A stretch of 64,000 nucleotides of DNA. Origin: Augochlora pura. Taxonomy: Eukaryota > Arthropoda > Insecta > Hymenoptera > Halictidae. Shown one piece after another: positions 37,523 to 48,699 of this stretch (positions are counted from its first letter, which is position 1; each line of letters opens with the position of its first letter). The stretch is from positions 10,168,001-10,232,000 of the forward strand of contig NC_135773.1 of NCBI RefSeq assembly GCF_028453695.1, in the 5' to 3' direction. The notes under the pieces are model-generated. The model was not told the DNA's origin. It was given only the letters and a program-made list of their open reading frames with translations, and made no database searches. The position numbers and the translations under genes were made by a program.

Positions 37523-37738
37523 TAACAGTGACCAATGAAAGGTGAGATCAGCTGACACGAGGCGACCGAGCCGCTCAGCAAAACAAGGCTTTGTTCGCTC
37601 ATTGGTTCAGTCGCGTTGCGCCATCCTAGCTCTCCTTTCATTGGTCAACGTTTTTCGTTAATAACTTGCAAACAAAACCACGGAATGCATTTGTGCTAAT
37701 GAAAAAGTTACTTCAAATGACTTCTGGGACATCCTAAT
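37523..37738. mobile_element. Foldback element, copy 2 (relative of 2984-3319)
   Basis: The right arm, with CGTTTTTCGTTAATAACTTG and AAAGTTACTTCAAATGAC, matches the right arm of the first copy and ends GGGACATCCTA. The left arm is truncated to about 20 bases (CAGTGACCAATGAAAGG) complementary to the inner part of the right arm. The GC-rich centre is different from copy 1 but similarly placed. Confidence 0.6.
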
Positions 37739-37739
37739 A

Positions 37740-40700
37740 TATCTATACAGTGTACATTAAACTAAAGCATCAGTAATCTTTTATATTGCACTCCTCTCAG
37801 ATATCAATTGCATCTAATACAACCTTTTATTAAAATTTATTTAAACACTCTAATTAGTCTCACGTTCTACCGGTTTACAGTTTGTTTATGGAGTCAGAAT
37901 GTTCAAATTTCGTTACCCAAAACACATTAACAAAAGCACATGCATGCGCAGTATATATATTGATTAATACAATATTTATCCGAACGGAAAAGTCAAGCTT
38001 TCTTTTTAACAATCCAATACCTAACTAATCGGTAGATTTCCTCTTCTTGACATAGCAAAAAACTTCTAGGAATTCTGAACGGTATTTTGATAGGATTATT
38101 AAAAATCCATCAACAGTCGAGCCACCGTACAGATACCGAAAAATCCTCAACTCATCGGCAGATAACGCGCGAAGCGGAACCGCTTTCTTCATCCCAACAC
38201 GTGCACGGTTGAACCGGGATCATCAGCCGAATTCGCGGCGATGTTCGCCGGAAACTGGGAGACGCTGTCGGCGAAGGGCTTCCTCATGGAGTCTCGAGAC
38301 ACGTCGTCTGACGCGGCCGTCTTCTCTTTGTTCACCAGGGAGTCTCTTCAGCGCGGCGCAACTGCGGCATAACACGCTTAATGTTAAGCTCCGTCGCTTG
38401 GATACATGGGTGTGGCTGTCGGGGATCTATGGGAAATGGCAGAGGTTAGAAACCGTGCACAAGAGAGCTTCGAGCAGCTCTCGCACACGTATGCACGGAT
38501 CTGATATACTCGCGGGGCTCGCTTGGTATACGGCGTTCCACGGGATCCGAAGTACTTAGCGCGGGCAAAGGCCAATTCGCGTACAGGCACGACGAGCGTG
38601 AGCCCTCCGATCCGTCCCTTTTTTTCCTTTTAGGATAGCTGAGAAACAGAGACGGGGAGCAGACCGACTTTCCCATAGACACGATCTTCTGCGAACGTGC
38701 TGCCTGGATTTGCTGTTGAGTAATCGATTCAAGACACTTTCTGGCGCGAACTTGCTTCGCTGATTGATGCTCTAATTGATTTCTGGTACCGCTTCCTTGA
38801 AAGTATCCGTTCCTAGAGGTATCGTGTCTCTGCAACACGGATCCGGAGATTACTTGCCTTTTTATTTCGTTCCGTTTACTAATTGCATAACGGTGAATTC
38901 CGGTACATAAATCGTTGTAGTTTATGCTCAACCCCTTGCAATGGTAAGAAGAATATACCTGTTCTAACACAATATGTTCCTCTTTCTTCGCGACGAGTAC
39001 GTCTGTCATGTACAGTTATAGGGTTTAACGTATGTTCGAAATGATTTAAAAAAGATTTGAAAGAGGAATTGGGAAGGGAGCGAGGTACGCGAAGACGAAA
39101 AATGTGTGAACGAAGCGTGTAGCGACTTAGGTTTATAATCTAAAATTTCTACAGTTCTTAATCAAAGTTTGTTAACCTCGAAATATATAATTAAGTATAA
39201 CTATGTAAAAGTGTTTCAAAAGCTTTGTTCTTATACTCAAATTGATGAATGTGTTAAACGATTCGATATAGCTGATCGATTTGTTTAATTTCGAATTTTA
39301 TCGTCTGTTTTTGTTCCAGGTTCTCATTGCCATATAGCGTGGGACTTTTTTATTCTTTTATGTCGGACAAAAAGACCTAATTACTTCGTTTCTTTACGTG
39401 TAGTTTTAAACCTACTCCATGGCTATTTTTAAATATAATGCCTTTTTAATTATATACAGAAGATATTCAACTATGATTTAAAGTTTTAGTATTCTTTTAA
39501 CGAAGCAAACATTTTATATTCTTTCCCCTTCCTCGTCTAACTTTGAACCGGTTACTCCCACTCACCTTTGTCATGAAATACGTGAAATCCGACCCACTGA
39601 CAACGCTGTCGAATGTTTACACTTTTCGCCTCGTCATTCTCGCGCTGAACGCAATCCGAACAGCTGCTCCGTCGAATGCAATTTTCCGCCACGGGCGAAG
39701 CTAAGTTTTCGTCAACCAGGCGAATATACATCGTCATGGAATGGTTCGCTCGTAATTCCACAGGTTTCATCTTCTTTTTTCTCCGCGCTCCCCGTCCCCC
39801 GCAGCGGCCCCCGAGCAACCCCCTTAATACGCTGATACTTTGTACATGGCGGGCACTTTGTGCCGCGGTATTTCCTCGGGCGAAAAGGGCTCTTTGAATA
39901 CCGGGCCCTCAAGGAACGTCGCTCTGCTCGTCGCCGGGATTCACCTCTTTCTCCCGTGATAAAGTCGAGCTTTTACAGCTTGTGAATTAGCCGTTTAGCC
40001 CCTTCGTTCAGCCTAATTCGCCGGGGACACAATGGGAGAGTCGCGGCGGCGGCGGCGGGACTCGTGACACGGTTTTCTCTCTTCCGTCAGATCTTTCATT
40101 CGGAAGTGTCTCCGTTGAGTCGCGAACGCCGCATCCGTTTTAACACGTTCACCGCGATTGTTTGTTCGCATCTCGGAGATTCATTTTTCTCCCTCCTTGC
40201 TGTACACGCGGTCCTTCTCACCCGAGTCGCGCAAGTCACGCTTGCCTTTTTAAACGATACTTTTTTTCCGACGGCTCGAGAAAGCAGCGCATTAGTACGC
40301 TCTGGATTGGTTAGCAGTTTCTTGTACATACGCTGGCTTTGAAACGTTAATGATTTGCCATTAAGAGATAGGACTGGGAAAACAAAAATTTTGTAACGGA
40401 GAAATCGGCACGCGAGCGTGTTCGAGTTTTATCCAGTTTTGTTGCGCCATTATCGCGGAAGAATGTCAGTGCTTGAAACGTAATAGTGCTGCTCTATCTG
40501 GCACGTTATCTAACGTGGCTATCGATGTACACCCCGCGCAAAAGTATTTCGGCGCTTTCTTAATTAAGATAATTGCTCGAAAAGGATCGTGAAATCGTGA
40601 ACCGATGTGTCACGAGTTTTATTGTATTAGAAAATGATACTGTAATAGAAAAGTGGCGACCGTGCGACTCGCGCTGGGGATTGCATTCGGAATTGGAAAA

Positions 40701-42064
40701 CGCGCGTTCACGACATTGTTGCATACTTACCGTGAAAGTTCATTTTTCAATTGAAATTGCCGTGCTGTATCTGATTTACGTAACGCAGCACGTCAAACAG
40801 CTTAACAAGGATTAATTAACGTAACTCCGGATAATGGTTTGATTCTACTCAATAGGCTGAAATATTTCAAGATTCTGGCACTGTTTGATGTTTCCTGGGA
40901 AAGCATTACGCAATCCCTGTGATTTTACTTTGTACAGTCTATTATGCAGACGTTGTACGTTCTCGGCATGGTATTTCTGTTTCCACAGCACTTAATGGAT
41001 TTATTCTCCTTCGCTTGGTTCCCTTTTTGCCGTGGATAACATTAACACCCTAACTTCTAGGATCGGATAATGTTCAGGCTGCGTTTCTACATGAAATTCG
41101 AAACTCTTGTGGACTGATTTTCCGGGAAAATATTATTTTGTTTCATCGATAGTATCGATCGGAAAAGTAAAAGAAAAATTAACATTTGTTAATTAACAAA
41201 TGTTTTTCGTTTGGCAGAATTTAGAAACTGTAGAGTTCGCCAGTCGTTTTTTTGTGGTAAGAACCACCGCGATCGTTCGTTCCAGTTATCGTGATTAATG
41301 AATTTTCAATCCCGATAGAACGCTTTCAACAAACTTTGAATCCCGCTGTAAAATTTTTAGCAAATTTCCAATCTCGTTCAAGAATTTCGACAAACACTAC
41401 CCGTCGATCAAAAGCCTCGGCAAAATTCAATCTCGATAAAATATCCTGCATAAAATGCATATGTTCATGCAATTTCCTCTATCCGGGCAGCAACTTTACC
41501 AGTATAATGTAAAATGAAAAATTGTTCTTCGTATTGCGTCTAAAAAGTAAGAAACGAGAGATGCAAGCCTAAAAGATTGATGACTTTATGGCAAATTTTG
41601 ATGGAACCTTTTACGTTCATCAATTCTGAGAAAATGTAATAAAGAGCACACTTTTTTTTACTATTTGTCATCGTTCCCTTTTATTATATCAGTATAAAAA
41701 ATGGGAAATACAGTTTGCCGCCGGCATTCACGGTGGAAATCAATACTGTACTGTAATTTTCAGTTAACAAATTTCTCGTGTTTGAGGTGATTATTGAATA
41801 TTTTATTTAAAAAAAGTTTTCTAGAATTCGAATTCATATTTTTTATCTGCATTAGAACTAAACTGAGTTTTGCAATGCTCAACCTTCTTCCTTGTGAAAT
41901 TCAGAGGTTTTCTTTTAAATTTTGGTGCAAACTAACAGTCATTTTATTAAAAAAGAAATTATCGACATTCAAGGGATTTAAAAGCTGAATGTATACTTTC
42001 ACAGGTATATTTCCCTTGTCAGATGATTAAAACACTGTAGATATTTTCATATCGATTTCAACTC
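37740..42064. other. Gene-free stretch
   Basis: GC-richer parts at 38.1-39.0 and 39.6-40.3 kb carry open frames, including a 187-codon ATG-initiated minus-strand frame (38446-39009), all without recognisable domains. A frame of that length is about what chance predicts in a window this size. Confidence 0.4.
41181..41204. repeat. 24-bp perfect palindrome
   Basis: AACATTTGTTAA followed directly by its exact reverse complement. AT-rich and without flanking transposon hallmarks. Confidence 0.8.
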
Positions 42065-42164
42065 NNNNNNNNNNNNNNNNNNNNNNNNNNNNNNNNNNNN
42101 NNNNNNNNNNNNNNNNNNNNNNNNNNNNNNNNNNNNNNNNNNNNNNNNNNNNNNNNNNNNNNNN
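42065..42164. other. Scaffold gap (100 N)
   Basis: Exactly 100 undetermined bases; the true gap size is unknown. Confidence 0.98.
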
Positions 42165-42612
42165 TCAACGAAATAAAATATTATAGTAAACGTGGTTTAC
42201 TACAAAATGGCAGAAGCATAATTGGTATCTTCATTTCCCTTTGTAAAGTATTGTTAAAAATTTCTGAGAAAGAGAGATTAATGTTTCGTCCGACAGGCCA
42301 CCATTTTAATAAATTCAATGGCGAACCATTGGCGAGATAGCTGTGAAAAATCTGCACCGACGAAAACTTTGCAAAGATGTGACCGGAATACTCGTCAATA
42401 GTCGAAACAAACCAACTGGACGAGCAGGGGAACAATCCAATCAGCGGTTCGATAAAGGTAGTTTTTGTAAAATTGTCGAACGTGAATGTAAAAAATATAC
42501 TCAGCAGAAACCTCGTTATCAAAATTCACAATTTTACCATTTTTGAAGCTTTCCTAACCATATGATTTTTCAAGATACTCAAAGTTTCATTACTTAAAGA
42601 TGCATCAAAATA

Positions 42613-43610
42613 TGGACCGTTTATTTTGAAAGTAATGTAAGTCCATTTTCTCTTGTTTCGAGAAAATTAAAGGTTAATATATCTGTTAATTAAAAAATTT
42701 AGGCAAATTATATAAAGTCTGACAATGTTTCCACTGTTTTATTGATATGTATTTTGCTCACATAAATTTGTTTTAGGCGTATTTTACTAAACTGATGTAT
42801 ACTTACGGGCTGCGAATGGACTTGCACCACTTTCAAAATTATGTGTATTTATTCTAAAAATCGTTTAATTTCAATTTTGAAAAATTAAGTCAATCAAAAT
42901 TTTGATTACAAATAATGACATGACATAAAATAGGAGTAGTAATTTTAATTTTAGACGCTAATTATATTGTTAAAATTACAAGATATTGATAGTATTTACT
43001 TATGCTCTGCATGGGGCAGTGTTTCGAAACATGCATGATGCAACGGAGGTATATAAGGTAATACCTGCTTGATGTCTTTATATTTTTCATAAGTAATAGG
43101 CCTGGCATCTTGGTACAAAGGCGCCAGGGCGATTTTTTCAAATTTTAGCGGTCTTCAAGGACGTGTAGGTACTAAATTTATAGTTTTAAATTCTTTGCCC
43201 TTCATCGATGTTTTATATAAAATAGTGTATAGTGCACTTTTGAGAAACCTCATCCAACATATTTGCAACCAATTTACCTGTTCTCCATTAGTGTTTTTTC
43301 TTATCCGTTTTTTAATCGCATTTTGAAGATTTTTTATTGAAAAAACAGGCCACTGATCGGCAATCATCTGCTAAGCCACCTACCTCTGTCAATTGGACTT
43401 ACACCACTTTCATAATCGATGATTATGCAATTTCATTTTCCGATCACTTTTAAATCGTACAAAACATGAAAATTTTTTAAGAAATTAAACACGGACTAGT
43501 TATGCACACAAAATTTACATTAAATTATACATGAATTTACGTGATATTTATTTACGTGATTATCTCATTTTTTTTCAAAAATGGACACCATTTTCAAAAT
43601 AAACGGTCCA
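42613..43610 (-). mobile_element. Decayed Tc1-like DNA transposon, ~1 kb, TA-flanked
   Basis: The left terminus, TGGACCGTTTATTTTGAAAG, and the inverse of the right terminus share 19 consecutive bases and continue with a weaker match to about 40. TA flanks both sides (42611-42612 and 43611-43612). A related word, TGGACTT(G/A)CACCACTTTCA, recurs inside at about 42817 and 43393 in the same orientation, suggesting nested or multimerised ends. The minus-strand frame 43155-43367 (with IKKRIRKN, NWLQICWMRFLKS and KGKEFKTI) loosely follows the C-terminal layout of Tc1 transposases, but no catalytic motif survives. The family assignment is inference from ends, target site and size. Confidence 0.55.
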
Positions 43611-43624
43611 TATGACATGACAAT

Positions 43625-46600
43625 ATGTAACAAATGAGTATGGAGATTCACAAATCACGTAGTCTTTTAATTTGCTCCGTGTTCGAGGATGTATCTACTG
43701 TTAAGAACGCATCGGAATCTGCAATTATGACGGCAAGAAATAGTGGTAAACGTACGATGGTTCGAAGTTAATGACACAGACGACGGTATACGCTTAATAC
43801 CGTTGTGGCGCTCCGAAGAAAAAGGAAAAACGAATCAGTGACAAATGGCATTCACCCGCGAGTTCGTAGTTAACGGTTTGCCGCAATTACTTCAACGTAA
43901 ACGTAACACCGTGCGTTTGTCCGCTTAACGGAACATGCAATTAGGTTTGGTAGTAATAATGGATGTTTAATTCAGCGAAACAAGACACACCTGCGAGTTA
44001 CTTCTCCGTACACTTTCGCACGAAACTGTGAGATAAAGTCACGGGGCAAGAACCATTGAACGTAACATCGCGGTGTCCATGGGTTAGTGTTCGATGCAGA
44101 TGAAGTATGTCCTGTGTAATTAGAAACTGAAGAGATCCGCTGTCATTAAACTGAATATTTCAGCGCGCAGCTTTCGCGGAAAAACAACGCGGGAAACGCA
44201 AATGACTTGTACTGCCGTTTAAGAAATATCGTTTTTACTTCATTAAACGTAAACGTCCCCGACTCGAGGAAATCATACTTGTTCCTTAAAATCGATGGGA
44301 ATTGTACTGCATTCGTCGAATCTATGCGATCAAAACCATAGATTTATTCATACCGGTAGATTGTATAAGATTAGCCAGATCTAAATAGCGCTGAACTGTT
44401 GAATATTAATTTCAGCAGACTCTGTTCTAATTCTGGTAGACTCTGTTAAATTGGTTAAATGCAGATAACGCTAAATTATTGGCCTTGCTAATTTTGGCAG
44501 ATTTCAGAAAAAGATCAAAAGAATTTCAGAGTATTGCTATATTACAGTTGTTTAATTGGAATCATTAAAAGGGGGAGAAATTTTTATGTTTTATTTTTTT
44601 CTCACAATCGACGGTAACAATTACTATTCTGCATAAGATTCTATCATCTAGTTATTAGTTAAAAATAATTCGTCTGCTCATCTTCGTCAGAAATGCATAA
44701 AATCTTCAGCCTAAAAATAACTAAAACTTCCGTTAACATAGTTTTCTTCGTGGTGAGGAAGAATGCAACGTTTCTGATAAAAACGATGCAACGGGGTCCC
44801 ATGTGATATCCTATCGAATCCGATGCACCGTCAAGGCACTGAATCAAGGTCTGTCGCGTTTAATGGGTCAACACTCAGCAGAAAATATCGAATAAAATTC
44901 CTATGGATGCGGTGGCAGTCGTAGACAATTTATTCACCAGTTTCGAAGCTCGCTCGCTAAATATATCCCAGAGGGTTTATTAAATATTTTCATGCGCGTC
45001 GCGAAATTAGCCTCGATCTGTCAAATGCAAAAGCACATATGTAAGTCCGTAACTAGCCGTCTTACAGCGGCGCCGCTAAGCATCGCTAATGAATAAATAA
45101 TTGTCCACACGCGTTGCGTGCCCCGTTAATAGATCAATACCGAGAGGTTCTCTATATTGGCCGTGCCGCAATTTGCACAGAAAATGTACGGTTTTACGAC
45201 TTCCCCCGTCGCGGCCGGGGGCTGCCTTTTATTCGCGACCGAGCTGGGAATTGATAATTTCGCGAGGATTGCCCGTGGTAATTGTTGCCGAATAATTCGG
45301 AATAATTCCGGCCTTTCCCCGTAATACCGCATTATTACGACACATGCATCGATGAATGGAGCCCCGCGCACACAGCCGCAATTCATATTTAACGTCGCCC
45401 GGTTATTGGTCCCCGTCGTTATTGTGGAACGTTAAATTAATTGTCGAACGTTCTATCGACAGACCGCTCGCGATATCGATCTCGCGAGATTGACACGTAT
45501 TCACGTTTCCATTTATATTCGGGGAAACAGTGGAAGGAACTGGGTCGGTGGCGAGAAAAATACGGGGGAAACGAAATCGGCGCGCAGCTCGTTAAGTGGG
45601 ATCCGGGATCTCGGGGAAAGAACGACACTCGATGAAATCTGCCCAATTAATTCCTCGTTATTCGATCGTGCAACGCTTGGAAAATAATTCTTGCGGCGGG
45701 AGTAATGCCTGCGTGCCCTCGTAATTGGCGTTAAATCGTGAAATCATTACTACACCCCTTTCTCCGCTAATAGCGTCATTAGCAGGACGAAAGAGTGTGC
45801 CGGTCGCGCAAGAGATATCGGATAGATTACGAAATCTACCTTTCGACTGTCGATTGCTTCAAGTTTCTTTCGTGAAAAGTGTAACAATTTCGATTCTATA
45901 TTCTTCATAGCAGTGCTTTGCATACAGCTGTATTACGTACTTTTATTTGAGTTGACTATTTGGATATAGTTCGCGCGCGACAACGAGCCATCCTTTGGGC
46001 AAACATTCCCCCTCTAAATAGCTGCGATAGTGGGGAAGCTAGTGAGAGGGAGAATGTAATCACAAAGCCGTATCCTTGTCCCGCGAAGACTATACATGAG
46101 TGGCTAAACAGAAGTGTTTCATTATTATATTAGACTGTAAATTATTATGAAAGTTTCTATATTATTATCTACATTATATAAACACAAACATTTTCTGTGA
46201 ACTATATTGGTAATAGATAATGTTTCGATTTTCGAATTCTCCAGTGTAGTAAAGAGTTTGGAAATATTTAACCGATACTATAACTCAAAAAATGAAACTA
46301 CTTTCTAGAAATGATTCATGACAAGTGTTCTGAGCTTAATACGGGTCAGTCGTGACACAGCCACGGCCATCAAGGACACCGAGGATTCGAGTGAAAGTCA
46401 AAAAACGCGTCTCCTGTCACCTGGCCCACCGCGACACAATTCGCAGGGTTCGCTTCGTTAATAAAATTTCAACCGAACGGCGCGCAATACCGTTCGATTT
46501 GCATCGTTCTCGAGCGGGCAGCCCCGCGGAAAAGCTTTCGCTTCGGACGAACCAGCCCTGGAATTGCTCGGCTCGTCGTCATACCGGCACGTATCGGCAC

Positions 46601-46670
46601 TAGAGGCACACTCGCACACTGCACTTCTGCATGGCGAAGTGCGGACGGGACGGTCGAACGGTTGGACGGT
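43625..46670. other. Gene-free stretch
   Basis: Alternating AT-rich and moderately GC-rich DNA. A solo AGACTGCGG-like end (AATGCATAAAATCTTCAGCC) is at about 44693-44712. No exon or RNA gene was recognised. Confidence 0.4.
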
Positions 46671-46679
46671 CGGATAGAT

Positions 46680-46701
46680 GGACGGACGGACGGACGGACG
46701 G
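46680..46701 (+). repeat. (GGAC)n microsatellite
   Basis: About five copies of GGAC inside a GC-rich stretch; diverged copies precede it. Confidence 0.75.
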
Positions 46702-47185
46702 GCTGGCGGACACACAGCCGGCTGGAATACGAATGCTGTGACCCGAGCAAATATATGCGATGCGCGCCACTTCCTTGTAAACAAGGGCTGCTAAATGCCG
46801 TCAAGTGAATCCACAGGCTCGGGTCGAGGCCGCGTTCCAAACTTCTCTGCGAACGTCCTCCCGCGAACAATGCGGTAATGCACAGGGTGTTCGATTGCGC
46901 GCACCAGATATTTGGGGGCTTCTTTCAGCCATCAATCGCTGCACACTGGCCACGGTAATAATAATCTGGGACTAAAAACCAATTCGTCGACTTTCATATT
47001 TTTCAAATTTCAAATTTCTTTTCTCACGTATCGACAATTCTATAGAACCTTGAAAACCAGATTATTAACAATCTCGCATCAGTCTGATTAGATACAGCTA
47101 ATCTAATTCAGGTAAAGACTAATTGTTTTAACAGGTTGAACGCCGACAATCGACCGATAAAATCGCCACATACTATCAAAATCTA

Positions 47186-47283
47186 AGAGATTTGGTAATA
47201 TTTTTTTTTAATTTAGAGATTTGTTAATATTTTTTTTTAATTTAGAGATTTGTTAATATTTTTTTTTAATTTAGAGATTTGTT
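47186..47283 (+). repeat. 29-bp tandem repeat
   Basis: Three full units and a partial fourth, each starting AGAGATTTGTTAATATT and continuing with a T run and AATTT. Start points at 47186, 47215, 47244 and 47273 give an exact 29-bp period; the units are nearly identical, which implies recent expansion. Confidence 0.85.
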
Positions 47284-48435
47284 GATTTCTTAATTTATTC
47301 TTGTATTGGTCAAATGTAGGATCTGTCTGTAAAACATGGTTAATCGTACCCTCATGTAGTTTTTACTTTTAATGGAAGCTGTGATCGTTAATTAGCAAAT
47401 CACACGGTTTTTACAAAACGAGATTTTGATCAAGTTCTTCTTCTGCTATAGAAATAAATACAAAGATTTACTTAATCCCTTGCCGAACCATTTTCTTTAC
47501 GATTGCTATGACTAGAATTTTTTCGATCGCATTAATTTCTTAGAAGAAAAAGGAATTTTATATTTATTGTGTCCTTACATCTATTCGAGTGTTTAAATAT
47601 TGGTGATGAGAGAATAAAATTTGATTTCTACTCAAAGGAACGGATAAACATTCGTATAACGCTGCTTATTATTATAAATCTCCGTCACGGGTCTGACTTG
47701 CTAAAGTACGGCAAGGGGTTAAAGAAAGTTTCAAGTAATGAAGCTTTAAAATGACTTGTATATTCTATTACCACCGCAATGGTTAATATAGTATAATTAT
47801 CGCGAGTCTTTTTAATGGACATGCATTAATGAAATAGCTGCGTAAAATATCAACGAGGTGATCTTGAGGAGCATGAAAAATGAAATTTCCGCTTTAGATC
47901 GATAAGAAAAAGGTCACCAGTGTTGCGTTAGGATGACCTGGCATTCGTTCAAGGACTGTTAATCGTTGATAAGTTGAAAATGGAGGTCTCGCCGCAATGT
48001 AATTAGTATTTACTTTCATCTTATTTTCGTTTAGGGTGGCTCCCCGTAAAATGTCTGGTGCACGAAGACGGGCACCTTGTATATAACAACGGTACGAACC
48101 CGAACCGGTCACGGGTTCCTGCTATTGTCAGTCTGCTGCGGGACCAAAGCCGGGCCGGCGCTAATTTGATTATTCCGGACCGGTCCGACGATGTGGTTTC
48201 ATCATGCTCGAGCTCTTTCGTGGTTGGCCACTGAACGATCTCCCTCTGGCGCTACCGATTTCGCTTTGAAATTTCTTTGAACTCGTTTCGACTACGCAAT
48301 CCGCTGTCTCGAGTCATTACCGTAGATTTCGACCAATTAGTCATTGTTGTTTTCAACAAATAGTTATTACCGTGGATCGCGACTAATTACGTATGTTCAG
48401 TAATGCCACGTAAATCATCGAACTGTCTATTAACG

Positions 48436-48688
48436 TTAACCTCTTAGGCGCGGCTGGATTATGCGCAAATAAAGTTTTTCATAATCAAATTACCATTTTT
48501 TTTTTAAATATACAATATTTTTTCCGTATAGCTATATATCGTATTAATTACATACATTATTTTCTTAGTGTATTCTACATACACAGTTTCACTTTAATCC
48601 TTTACTTTAATAACTAATAAAAGAATTTAGTAAAGCACGAAACATTTACGAAATCCACTATAGTGGCGCGTCGTGCCTAAGAGGTTAA
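48436..48688. mobile_element. TTAA-flanked MITE, CCTCTTAGG type
   Basis: The left end TTAACCTCTTAGGCGCGGC pairs with the right end, which on the minus strand reads TTAACCTCTTAGGCACGACG. It is 253 bp and non-coding. A 12-bp palindrome, CCACTATAGTGG (48655-48666), lies 22 bp inside the right end only. The element is homologous, in opposite orientation, to the one at 56175-56422. Confidence 0.8.
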
Positions 48689-48699
48689 AGGTACCTTTT

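Noticed and set aside
42281..42545. Possible decayed coding stretch beginning MFRPTGHHFNKFNG, plus strand
   Set aside because: Three in-frame stops within the first ~40 codons and no recognisable similarity; the remaining open run is not longer than chance.
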